64,000 nt of DNA from Saprospiraceae bacterium (GTDB lineage: Bacteria; Bacteroidota; Bacteroidia; Chitinophagales; Saprospiraceae), in the NCBI GenBank assembly GCA_020630435.1, contig JAHDBJ010000017.1, forward strand, positions 23,016-87,015, read 5' to 3'. Of this stretch, positions 44,701 through 52,534 are shown piece by piece. How positions within the stretch are numbered: position 1 is the stretch's first letter; each line of letters begins with the position of its first letter. Both the position numbers and the translations under genes were made by a program. The notes below the pieces were generated by a model. That model saw only the letters and a list, made by a program, of their open reading frames with translations, ran no database searches and was not told where the DNA came from.

Positions 44701-46634
44701 TTCAAGATTTTGTAGCTATTGCAAAGATTGATACTTTATTTTTAAATCAGGATGACTGGGGACAATTTAAATTGACCGCTGAAACCAAAAATCTTAAAAA
44801 CCCACTAGATGTTACTATAAATCTAGACAAAGATGACCGTTCGCTTCTAGCTAAAGGTAATTTCACCCCTGGTTATGTAACCCCAAATAAGACAGAACAA
44901 AATTACTTTGACTTTGATATAATCATTAAAAAATATCCTGTTGATTTTGCTGAATATTTCCTTAGTCCGAATATTAACAATACAGTGGGATTTTTTGATG
45001 CGAATCTCAACTTGAAAGGTGTTCCGAAAACACCGAATATAGATGGTACGATTAATATTTATGATGGTGCTACTACAATCACCTACTTAAATACTCGATA
45101 TAGTGCTAAAACTGCTACTGCCAAAGTATCTAATTACAGCTTTGACTTAACAGGGACAGAATTGTATGATCGATTTGGGAATACTGCGATTATCAATGGT
45201 GGTATTATACACAATCGACTTCGGGATTGGGGCTTAAATGCAAGAGTTAGTTCTCCTAAGTTTTTGTTTTTAGAAACTACAAAAGAAAATAATTCTCTGT
45301 ACTATGGGACAGCACTTGGACGAGGAGAAGTCAACTTTACAGGCTCTTTCCGTCAAGCAAATATCTATATCAATGCGACAAGTGGTGAAGGCACAAAAGT
45401 TGCCATTCCCATTTATTGGGATCAAGAAGGGAAAGAAGTTAGCTTTATTAAGTTTAACACCCAAGATACTTTACAAAATAATACTTCTATTGATCCCTTT
45501 TCCGATATACGAGGTGTAAATGTAGATATGGACTTGAGTATCACTCCTGAAGCAGAGATTCAATTAATCTTTGATGAAGTATCTGGAGATATTATAAAAG
45601 GAAATGGCTTTGGCAACATTCAAATAAAAATTACTCGAACAGGTGACTTTACGATGAATGGTGAATATATTGTAGAAGAAGGGGAATACTTATTTACCTT
45701 GCCGATCATTACTGATGTTATATCACTTAATAAACCCTTTAAAGTAAAAAGAGGTGGAACTATTATTTGGGAAGGCGATCCTCTAGATGCCCAAATCGAT
45801 CTTATCGCTTCTTATCAAGAATTGAAAGCCCCAATATACCCTTTCATTGAGGAATATATCGTCGATAATGATGGTGGTGAAGCCCTAGCCAAACGTCCTA
45901 CAGAAATTGATTTAACACTCCTTCTTAAAGGTTCACTTCTGAAGCCTGACATTAATTTTGATATGGACTTCCCCTCTTTATCAGGACGACTAAAAGTCCT
46001 AGCAGAAACGAAGTTAACGGTGATTAAAAACAATCAAGACGACCTCAATCGCCAAGTTGCTCTATTAATGCTTACAGGACAATTTATTCCTTCAAGTGAG
46101 ACAGCATTGGCAAGTAGCAACGTAGGACTAGACGTAAGTATCAATACCTTGAGTGAGTTTGTTTCTAACCAACTATCTATGTACTTAACGGATCTCTTGT
46201 CAGAAGTTATTCCTGATATTGACTTAAACATCAACTATCGTCAATACAGTACAAGCCTTGATCGATTAAGGGGACAAGAAATTGAAATTGGGTTAACCAA
46301 ACGCCTTTTGAACGATCGAATTAATATTAATCTAACGGATAATTTTGGGACAACAAGTGATGAAGCAACCAATACGGGTACTTATTATGGTCCAGAATTC
46401 ATTTTAGAATATTTGATTACAGAAGATGGACGTTTTAAACTACGCTTATTCAAACTTAATGACCAAGACCTTGTAGGAACTCGTATCAAATGGGGTGCTG
46501 GTATCAAGTACAGTATTGAGTTTGATTCTTTTCGAAAGAAGAAAAAAAATAGACAATTTCAAACTATAGAAGAATTTCTGGAAGGCGTAAAAGAAGATGT
46601 GAAAGAAACGGAAGAGAAACTATTACAAAAGTAA
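41727..46634 (+). CDS. tamB: TamB/DUF490 family translocation and assembly protein, ATT start
   Basis: From the ATT at 41727 the frame reads M-S-E-K-E-N-I-S-S-K-E-V, a basic segment (P-R-K-K-K-R) and one membrane helix, then about 1580 residues of repeated beta structure (1635 in total). The first ATG-like start offered by the frame, TTG at 41823, would cut away the basic anchor. The C-terminal DUF490 domain is clear (E-G-E-Y-L-F-T-L-P, then I-W-E-G-D-P-L-D-A-Q-I-D-L). TamB-type proteins form a periplasmic bridge from inner to outer membrane that moves lipids or helps insert barrels. No ATG or GTG exists between the upstream stop and the basic segment. Confidence 0.9.
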   Translation: MSEKENISSKEVETSKPRKKKRGWFYRINKFFLWILLLLFIIVVSAILSLRFISVQNYVVQKVTDKLSQDLDAVVKIDSTYLEFFDVLKLEGIYIEDKQGDTLLYCEKLTGHLDIDIFSLINNDIRIKDINLKNTILNLNRQRGNADNNLKFLIDYFSNNDTITKDKRPMLLDIKDITLDSFWFRQVDLVKGETMRAFLPRGEIAFEKIDLPENHIQTKAVLFKNIDFQLDLYQWHDLPDSLTTKPTTTPQIDTAKKEFVLDIANIKVIDSRFRLKNQRKEWRDLPETAINFEDLDVLDININTDNFNYKDWEFQGDVKNFSLREKTGFECSNLAAKAFTSPRRTELTGLLLETPYSTIGDTLILKYRTFKDFLDFNNKVIMDARFNDASTVSLKDVMAFAPALEKNAFFRYNKKEEIKIKGNIRGKVSRLKGKDIALKLADGTILQGEFRSRDLNTKGEEYLDLELTRLKTTMKTLRLLIPNFSPPKNFDKLTTLDFNGRFTGFFVNFVADGYLVTPLGKAKTDIQLDLINGRNNASYSGNLDLIDFDLAKWTGNSELGKATFKARVFDGKGLTGETINTALEASVKELTYKDYVYRNLDVEGYVRKRFFEGEFSIKDDNMDLLFDGTIDFNDSIPIFDFKADINKLALQKLNLIKKDYELNGQVNFNFSGNDIANVQGEAFLYNFNLKEGKDVYHVDTLEVYSKEDIDKYRTFRIHSDIVDATLEGRFELRELPDDLLQFAERNYTRFANQLNLKSKKPLLTDPKIFDFDIQIKDSKNFTNLLDSKIDTLKSVKLIGHFDNIRDSLYLEAEIPFFQYDNVQLKDVVILADALKERSHFDIGVYHTSIGQNLNIPITAVYGDILKDTIHFNVNSNNFTNILDNLNLQGKFFLVDNRMQVTFLPSDLVIYNDKWNILEDNFVRFGKKYLETKNFRLTNKEKLVLLESIDNKGISLKLQNIDVGIVNDFAKIKKLKFGGRLNTEVQSKNIFQLQDFVAIAKIDTLFLNQDDWGQFKLTAETKNLKNPLDVTINLDKDDRSLLAKGNFTPGYVTPNKTEQNYFDFDIIIKKYPVDFAEYFLSPNINNTVGFFDANLNLKGVPKTPNIDGTINIYDGATTITYLNTRYSAKTATAKVSNYSFDLTGTELYDRFGNTAIINGGIIHNRLRDWGLNARVSSPKFLFLETTKENNSLYYGTALGRGEVNFTGSFRQANIYINATSGEGTKVAIPIYWDQEGKEVSFIKFNTQDTLQNNTSIDPFSDIRGVNVDMDLSITPEAEIQLIFDEVSGDIIKGNGFGNIQIKITRTGDFTMNGEYIVEEGEYLFTLPIITDVISLNKPFKVKRGGTIIWEGDPLDAQIDLIASYQELKAPIYPFIEEYIVDNDGGEALAKRPTEIDLTLLLKGSLLKPDINFDMDFPSLSGRLKVLAETKLTVIKNNQDDLNRQVALLMLTGQFIPSSETALASSNVGLDVSINTLSEFVSNQLSMYLTDLLSEVIPDIDLNINYRQYSTSLDRLRGQEIEIGLTKRLLNDRININLTDNFGTTSDEATNTGTYYGPEFILEYLITEDGRFKLRLFKLNDQDLVGTRIKWGAGIKYSIEFDSFRKKKKNRQFQTIEEFLEGVKEDVKETEEKLLQK

Positions 46635-46635
46635 T

Positions 46636-47862
46636 TTATTCTATTGGAATTTTCACAATGAACGTACTCCCCTTTCCGAGTACACTCTCAACGCTGATAT
46701 CGCCAGAAAATATTTCTAACATATTTTTGACAGAACATAAACTCATTCCCGATTTTTCTTGATAATGATGCAGGCGTTCATGGACATTAAAGAGTTTTGC
46801 ACCATCTTTTTTCAAGTCGATCCCCTTACCATTATCTTCAAATTTAATCATCATAAATCCTTCTTTCTCTATGCTTCTAATGGTTAGCGTTAGGGGTCTT
46901 TTCTTTTTTTTGTATACAATTGCATTTTTAATTAAAATCTCAAATATCTTAATCAAATATCCTTTAACAAAAAGGATTTTATGCTTGGGTAAAACCATAT
47001 TTTCAATTCTATCTGGAGTTGCTTCTATTAGATAGTGATGCCTCTCAATAATATCGTCTATTAACATTTTCAGATAAATAACCTCTCTTTGTTTAATATC
47101 TAAATTCAAATCGTCAGCAATCATCCGCACACCATCAATGATGTTCAACCCTCGATGCACTTGTTTTTTAATATTATTTAAATGTTCTTTAGAAAGCGAG
47201 CTTAATTCTTTTTGATCATGCTCTATAAAATCTGCTAATATTCCAATATTTCTAACAGGTGCTCGGAGATGATGTGATGCAATGTAAGAGTATTCTCCTA
47301 GTTTTTTATTTCTTAAGGCTAATTGCATGTTTACTTTTTCCAATTCTTCTTTTTTTTCTAATAATGTTTCGCCTTGTTTTATAACAAAAAATTTGATCAA
47401 TGCCAGAATAATACAGATTATTATAAATAAAAAGAGTATAAACGGAGCATTGGCTATACTTAAACCATCTGCTGTTACAAATGCGCCTATATTTATAAAA
47501 ATAAATAAGCAGAAACTGATTAAAAATTCTCGCCTAGTATGTACTAAACCTAAAATTGTAAGTGGTATCAGTAGTGCTGGCAATACATAAATCACTGCTC
47601 CTTTATTCAAATACAGTAATAAGCCATTATATAAAGCTAGTGTAATAAAGCAAATGGTGTAAAAAATATCTCTATATTTTGAAAAAGGTTTAAGTATGAG
47701 TGAACCAATGAAAAGTAAAATTGTTATAAAATGCAATGTATAAACGGACCAAAGTGGATGGTTATAGCCTGCGGCAATATTTGTTTTAGAGCCAAACATT
47801 GTCTGTACTAAAATTAGTACTAGAATTATTCTAAAAATATTATTCCATATTTTAGAATTCAT
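46636..47862 (-). CDS. Orphan sensor histidine kinase
   Basis: The 408-residue protein has about six membrane helices (residues 10-165), a coiled coil (E-K-K-E-E-L-E-K-V) and a HisKA box Y-S-Y-I-A-S-H-H-L-R-A-P with the phospho-acceptor at His196. A HATPase domain follows (D-N-G-K-G-I, then G-S-T-F-I-V-K-I). Its design matches the kinase at 37582, though the sensory parts differ. No regulator gene is adjacent. It converges on tamB with a single base between the stop codons, so the two transcripts must overlap. Confidence 0.88.
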   Translation of the reverse strand: MNSKIWNNIFRIILVLILVQTMFGSKTNIAAGYNHPLWSVYTLHFITILLFIGSLILKPFSKYRDIFYTICFITLALYNGLLLYLNKGAVIYVLPALLIPLTILGLVHTRREFLISFCLFIFINIGAFVTADGLSIANAPFILFLFIIICIILALIKFFVIKQGETLLEKKEELEKVNMQLALRNKKLGEYSYIASHHLRAPVRNIGILADFIEHDQKELSSLSKEHLNNIKKQVHRGLNIIDGVRMIADDLNLDIKQREVIYLKMLIDDIIERHHYLIEATPDRIENMVLPKHKILFVKGYLIKIFEILIKNAIVYKKKKRPLTLTIRSIEKEGFMMIKFEDNGKGIDLKKDGAKLFNVHERLHHYQEKSGMSLCSVKNMLEIFSGDISVESVLGKGSTFIVKIPIE

Positions 47863-48046
47863 TGTATCTGTAGGTTTGTTTTCCTATAAAAAATCAAAAG
47901 CTGATTTTACTATTTTTAATTTGTAAAAATACATGAAAAATTGTAACATTGGGGGTTGTTTTATATAAAGTAATAATATTTTTCTGGCATCAATCAGAAT
48001 AAGTAAAATTGAACCATATTTATAATCATTAAAACAAATTAACAAA

Positions 48047-48613
48047 ATGAGTATCGAAGACATCATCTCTCGTCTAAAATCAGGTAATGAGCGATTTGTT
48101 GCTGACAAATTAGACGGAAAACTACAAGATAGCACTAGGAGAACTGAATTAACGCAAGGACAACAACCACATACCATCGTATTGAGTTGTGCTGATAGTC
48201 GTGTAGTGCCAGAGCTTGCTTTTGATGCTGGCTTAGGGGAGCTTTTTGTAGTACGGGTTGCGGGTAATGTTGCAAACACTTCTTCTTTAGCTAGTATGGA
48301 ATATGCAGTTGCACATTGTGGTTCTAAAGTAATTGTGGTATTAGGACACCAAAGTTGTGGTGCTGTAACAGCAGCTGTAGGAGGTGGAGACAATGGGTAT
48401 AATCTAAACCATTTATTATCGCATATCGCTCCTGCAATCGGAGCTGCCGATAGCGAAAGTTCCGTTAATGACATCGTTAAAATCAATGCAAAACTTAATG
48501 CACAAGAGTTAATTACTCGTTCTAAAATAATTGGAGATGCGGCAGCAGCTGGCTCAATTAAGATTGTGCCCGCATATTATAATCTAGATTCTGGGAAAGT
48601 CGATTTTTTATAG
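48047..48613 (+). CDS. Beta-class carbonic anhydrase
   Basis: The 188-residue enzyme has the complete zinc site of beta carbonic anhydrases: Cys48 and Asp50 in S-C-A-D-S-R, His101 and Cys104 in G-H-Q-S-C-G. The Asp-Arg dyad (D50-R52) is kept. It hydrates carbon dioxide to bicarbonate in the cytoplasm; no signal peptide is present. The ATG at 48047 is preceded by an AT-rich stretch. A long minus-strand frame over the same bases has poor codon use and is ignored. Confidence 0.93.
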   Translation: MSIEDIISRLKSGNERFVADKLDGKLQDSTRRTELTQGQQPHTIVLSCADSRVVPELAFDAGLGELFVVRVAGNVANTSSLASMEYAVAHCGSKVIVVLGHQSCGAVTAAVGGGDNGYNLNHLLSHIAPAIGAADSESSVNDIVKINAKLNAQELITRSKIIGDAAAAGSIKIVPAYYNLDSGKVDFL

Positions 48614-48656
48614 TATAAACTCCAAGTCTTCTGAACAACAACTTGAAGACTGATTC

Positions 48657-48698
48657 GCTGTACAGGTTAAAACTCGTTTTAATCTGTACAGCTTTTTT
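48657..48698 (+). terminator. Terminator after carbonic anhydrase
   Basis: GCTGTACAGGTTAAAA at 48657-48672 pairs with TTTTAATCTGTACAGC at 48677-48692 (one G-U pair, 4-base loop), followed by six T's. A smaller hairpin (AGTCTTC with GAAGACT) lies just before it. Confidence 0.85.
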
Positions 48699-48764
48699 CT
48701 CAAATCAACTATCTTATAATGAAGTATCCTTAAAAACTTAAGGCTTTCATTAAGCTCGTCTTCA

Positions 48765-50570
48765 TCAAACTGATTGCTTGAAATAAGCGATTATTTTTTG
48801 AGTTGCACTCTTGCCAACAATAGCTATCAAATCTTCTTTACTAGCTTCTTTCACTTTTTTTACAGAGCCAAAATAGCTTAATAGCTTCTGTGTTGTTTTC
48901 CCTCCTATCCCTTTAATATTTTCTAACTCACTTGTCGTAAATTCCTTTGAGCGTTGATTGCGATGAAAGGTAATAGCAAAACGATGTGCTTCATTTCTTG
49001 CCTGTTGGATAACCTTTAAGGTTTCTGATTTTTTATTGATGTAAAGTGGTATTGGATCATCTGGAAAAAAGATTTCTTCTAGCTTTTTAGCAATACCAAT
49101 TACAGTAATTTTATCTTCTAGTTCTAGTAGTTTTATACTTTTCATTGCGGCACTCAGTTGTCCTTTCCCACCATCAATAATGATAAGTTGAGGAAGTGGT
49201 CTCTCTTCTTTTAATAACCGCTTATAGCGTCGGTAAACCACCTCTTCCATAGATGCAAAATCATTGGGACCTTTAACCGTTTTAATATGAAAATGACGAT
49301 AATCTCGTTTGGAGGGTTTAGCATTTTTAAATACTACACAAGAAGAAACAGGAAAAGAACCTTGTAGATTGGAATTGTCAAAGCATTCTAAGTGTAATGG
49401 TACAACATCCATCTGCAAGTCTTCTTTCATTGTTTTTAAAATACGCTCTGTAGAGGTCTGTTTGTTTTTATTATTAAGGGCTTGCTTTTGTTTTTGTAAT
49501 AAAAAATATCGAACATTTTTATCCGATAAATCTAATAACTTCTTTTTATCCCCAATTTTAGGAATCGTAATTTTAAGTTCTTTGTCTATCAGTTGTACCT
49601 TATTCGCTAGAATAATTTCAGGTGCTATACTATTAAATTTTATCCGTATTTCAGGAATAACATAAGAAAGAATATCTTCTTCATTATCATCCAAATTCGT
49701 TGAAAGCTCTTGGATATAGGTATTAATGATTGCTCCATTGATCACTTTTAAATAATTAACATAAGCATTTTTTTCATCCATTGCAATTGTAAATACATCA
49801 ACATCTTTTATCGTCGTACTTACCACCGTCGACTTTCCTTGATAGTCTTCAAAAGCCGCTAGTTTTTCTTTGACTTTCTGGGCTTTTTCAAAATCGAGGT
49901 TGTCAGCATATGCCTGCATTTGAGTTTTCAGATGTCGTTTTACTTCTCCAAAATTCCCCTTCAACATATTTTTAATCTGCTTAATTTTTTCATTATATGC
50001 CTCTTCGGTTTCTAAGTTTTCACAAGGCCCCTGACAGTTTTTAATATGGTATTCCAGACAAACTTTAAATTTTCCTTTATTAATATTTTCTTTTGAAAGG
50101 TTAAAGTTACAAGTACGCAGTTGAAATAGTTTTTTAATCAGTTCTAAAATAATCGAAATCCGATGCCTTGAAGTATATGGACCAAAGTAGGTTGAACCAT
50201 TTTTAAAAACTTTCCTAGTCAAAAAAATTCTAGGAAAGCGCTCATTTTTAATACACAAATAAGAATAGCCTTTCCCATCTTTGAGCATGATGTTATAACG
50301 GGGTTGGTGTTTTTTGATTAGTGTATTTTCTAAAAGCAAGGCATCTTGTTCTGTTTTGACAATGGTATATTCGATATGAGTCGCATTTCTAACGAGAATT
50401 CTAGTTTTATGCCTTCTATCAGAACGATTACCAAAATAAGAAGCCAGACGCTTCTTAAGGTTTTTGGCTTTCCCAATGTATAGGATTGTCCCTTCAGTAT
50501 CTACAAAACGATAGACTCCTGGTTCGATTGGCAATGTAGGTGCTATTTTTTTGTAATCCTTATCCGTCAT
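48765..50570 (-). CDS. uvrC: UvrABC excinuclease subunit C
   Basis: I choose the ATG at 50570, giving 601 residues that begin M-T-D-K-D-Y-K-K. The longer frame to 50645 adds 25 residues that overlap the upstream gene. Domains in order: a GIY-YIG nuclease (P-G-V-Y-R-F, then I-L-Y-I-G-K-A-K-N-L) and a UVR helix near 200 (F-E-K-A-Q-K-V-K-E-K-L). Next is the UvrC RNase H-like domain (C-F-D-N-S-N-L-Q-G), and last tandem helix-hairpin-helix motifs (I-K-G-I-G-G-K-T-T-Q-K-L-L). UvrC makes both incisions in nucleotide excision repair. The upstream gene overlaps its start by 11 bases. Confidence 0.95.
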   Translation of the reverse strand: MTDKDYKKIAPTLPIEPGVYRFVDTEGTILYIGKAKNLKKRLASYFGNRSDRRHKTRILVRNATHIEYTIVKTEQDALLLENTLIKKHQPRYNIMLKDGKGYSYLCIKNERFPRIFLTRKVFKNGSTYFGPYTSRHRISIILELIKKLFQLRTCNFNLSKENINKGKFKVCLEYHIKNCQGPCENLETEEAYNEKIKQIKNMLKGNFGEVKRHLKTQMQAYADNLDFEKAQKVKEKLAAFEDYQGKSTVVSTTIKDVDVFTIAMDEKNAYVNYLKVINGAIINTYIQELSTNLDDNEEDILSYVIPEIRIKFNSIAPEIILANKVQLIDKELKITIPKIGDKKKLLDLSDKNVRYFLLQKQKQALNNKNKQTSTERILKTMKEDLQMDVVPLHLECFDNSNLQGSFPVSSCVVFKNAKPSKRDYRHFHIKTVKGPNDFASMEEVVYRRYKRLLKEERPLPQLIIIDGGKGQLSAAMKSIKLLELEDKITVIGIAKKLEEIFFPDDPIPLYINKKSETLKVIQQARNEAHRFAITFHRNQRSKEFTTSELENIKGIGGKTTQKLLSYFGSVKKVKEASKEDLIAIVGKSATQKIIAYFKQSV

Positions 50571-51195
50571 CGTTTTTGGATAGCTTTTGGCTGTTTTGCA
50601 AAAAATGTTTATACAATCGCTCGCCTTTTTTAAACAATTTTTCAACTAATTTAGGTGGTAAACAATTGTCTTTTTTATATAAAATAAAATTATACCCTAC
50701 CCCTTCCATAAACCAATCTTTTTCAATTCTAAAACTCTGCACGACTTTCTCACAAAATTTTTCTCTTAACAATTCTTCATTAGTCGAATTCAAAAAATAA
50801 TTAGCTGAAAAATCAGGAAAATCATCAAAATCAATATCCTTTACTCCAAAATATTCAGCTATTTTATGGAAAAAGGTTTCTGGTCGCAGGTAAAAATCAG
50901 GTAGATATAATTTTTTGGAATGAATAAAAAATACCGTTGTTATTGTATCATACAATGTTAATTTCGAATAATAAAAATCAAAAACATAAAAAGTCTCATC
51001 TGGAAACTCTATTTTTTTCAAGATACTATTTGCTACTCCTTTATGTTTTTTAAAAAAAGTAAAATCTACTAATAATGTTCGAAACCCTTGAGCATCCTGT
51101 TCTTTAAACTCCATCTCTAACCGTTGAGCAACCGTTTTCATTTTTTTTATTCGATGTGGTATAGCGACAAGACTCAAAATGGAAATTTTATTCAA
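50560..51195 (-). CDS. Hypothetical protein coupled to uvrC
   Basis: The 211-residue protein is soluble, rich in Phe, Tyr and Lys, and has no signal peptide. Motifs such as F-Y-V-F-D-F-Y-Y-S-K near 73 and L-P-D-F-Y-L-R-P-E near 98 suggest an alpha/beta fold. An internal ATG (M-K-T-V-A-Q-R-L-E) 18 codons in is an alternative start. I do not recognise the family. Its stop codon overlaps the uvrC start by 11 bases, so both are probably made from one transcript. A DNA repair role is only guilt by association. Confidence 0.7.
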   Translation of the reverse strand: MNKISILSLVAIPHRIKKMKTVAQRLEMEFKEQDAQGFRTLLVDFTFFKKHKGVANSILKKIEFPDETFYVFDFYYSKLTLYDTITTVFFIHSKKLYLPDFYLRPETFFHKIAEYFGVKDIDFDDFPDFSANYFLNSTNEELLREKFCEKVVQSFRIEKDWFMEGVGYNFILYKKDNCLPPKLVEKLFKKGERLYKHFLQNSQKLSKNDDG

Positions 51196-51230
51196 AAAGT
51201 TTAAAAAGAAAAAGTGAAGATAAAAACAAT

Positions 51231-52382
51231 TTACCAGCCTTTATATTTTACTTTGTCATAAACTGGTTTACCTATTCCATTTTTTATAGTCATTGTTTCT
51301 TTACTATTTTTTATTAATATCCCTTCTTCAATATACAAACCGAATGTTGCATTTTGAGCATCATTGATTTTGTCTGGTTTTAAAAAGTCTACTTTTATAA
51401 TTCCACTTATAAAAATGAGTATAGGTATAATTGGTAAGATTTTGATTTGTACTTTACACAGTAAAAGACCTAAGATAATTGTAAACAAATAGAGGAAAGA
51501 TAAAAGGTAAGATACTTCTACTGGATAAACGAAATATACAATTTGAGAAAAGATGGAAGCGAACACAAACGGAAAAACTTGTTGATGGAATAGTATGGGC
51601 AGGACAATTCTTATTTTCTTAAAATATATTACAAGAATAGAAGAAATCGCTAAGAATGGTACTAGTCCAAATAATAAGACATTTTTATAAATAAATCGAG
51701 CCAATACTTCAAATAAATTCCAATCAGGTACATAAGCAACTAAAAAACCAAAGGTATGATTATATTGAATGTAAGAAGGAATATAAAATACGATTGATAG
51801 CAAAAAAATTAAGGCTATCCCCAAGGTCTTTAGCCATTGTTTATTCAACACTTTTAATAGAAAAATGTACAAAGCAAAAGGAAAGACTGTAAAAATATAT
51901 TGTAATCTTACCCCTATACTCAACATAAATAAGAAACTACTTCGGAAGTATATCCTCCGCTGGAAAAAATTTGCGCCTAAAGCAAAGAACATCAAGCCTA
52001 GTTGATAATCCATAGAAGTTGTTCCTGATATAATGAAATAGGGGTTTAAAGCTAGAATAGAGACGACTATAAGTTGTATTTGCTGAGGAACATTGAAGCG
52101 ATTCAAACAATTAAAACACTGTTTAATAATAACGATTGAAAATAGTAAATTGAAAAAATTGGAAGTGATAAAGCCTCCTCCTAAATAATGGATTAATCCA
52201 AGCCACAATTCATAAATAATATATCCTGGTGGTCTAGAGATAGTATATTCTCCTGTTTCAAAAAATTGTTTACCATAATACAGCATCCCATAGGTATCTA
52301 TGTCTGCACCATATCCTATAAAAATTAATGGGAAGTATAGAATAAAAATTAAAAAACAATAGTATTTGTATAGACGAGCCAT
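51231..52382 (-). CDS. GT-C-like multi-pass membrane protein (glycosyltransferase family 39-type)
   Basis: The 383-residue protein has about nine or ten membrane helices. The first outside loop has D-I-D-T-Y-G near residue 28 and S-R-P-P-G-Y near 49. In the mannosyltransferase/ArnT (GT-C) superfamily the acidic residue of this loop binds the lipid-linked sugar donor. Length is shorter than typical GT39 members (about 500) and there is no large C-terminal periplasmic domain. It probably transfers a sugar from a polyprenyl carrier, but the acceptor is unknown. Confidence 0.65.
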   Translation of the reverse strand: MARLYKYYCFLIFILYFPLIFIGYGADIDTYGMLYYGKQFFETGEYTISRPPGYIIYELWLGLIHYLGGGFITSNFFNLLFSIVIIKQCFNCLNRFNVPQQIQLIVVSILALNPYFIISGTTSMDYQLGLMFFALGANFFQRRIYFRSSFLFMLSIGVRLQYIFTVFPFALYIFLLKVLNKQWLKTLGIALIFLLSIVFYIPSYIQYNHTFGFLVAYVPDWNLFEVLARFIYKNVLLFGLVPFLAISSILVIYFKKIRIVLPILFHQQVFPFVFASIFSQIVYFVYPVEVSYLLSFLYLFTIILGLLLCKVQIKILPIIPILIFISGIIKVDFLKPDKINDAQNATFGLYIEEGILIKNSKETMTIKNGIGKPVYDKVKYKGW

Positions 52383-52442
52383 AATAAAAAATGGTCAACT
52401 CTTTTTCAAGAAACACGATTTAAGTACGGATAGCATCCAATA

Positions 52443-52475
52443 AAAAAGGTGAAGATATATTATCTTCACCTTTTT
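52443..52475. terminator. Bidirectional terminator after PorE-like gene
   Basis: AAAAAGGTGAAGATA at 52443-52457 is the perfect complement of 52461-52475, with a 3-base loop and A/T tails on both sides. It lies 60 bases after the stop of the minus-strand PorE-like gene. Confidence 0.85.
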
Positions 52476-52534
52476 ATCCAAAATAAGATTTATAAGTTTT
52501 TGGTTAAATAAATTGGTTCCTACTGAGGTTGTTG

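Noticed and set aside
47884..48486. 200-codon minus-strand frame
   Set aside because: It is antisense to the carbonic anhydrase gene, whose zinc site is complete, and its residues (Ser/Pro/Cys-rich) are the mirror of that gene.
48765..50645. uvrC start at 50645
   Set aside because: The extra 25 residues are not UvrC-like and would extend the overlap with the upstream gene from 11 to 86 bases.
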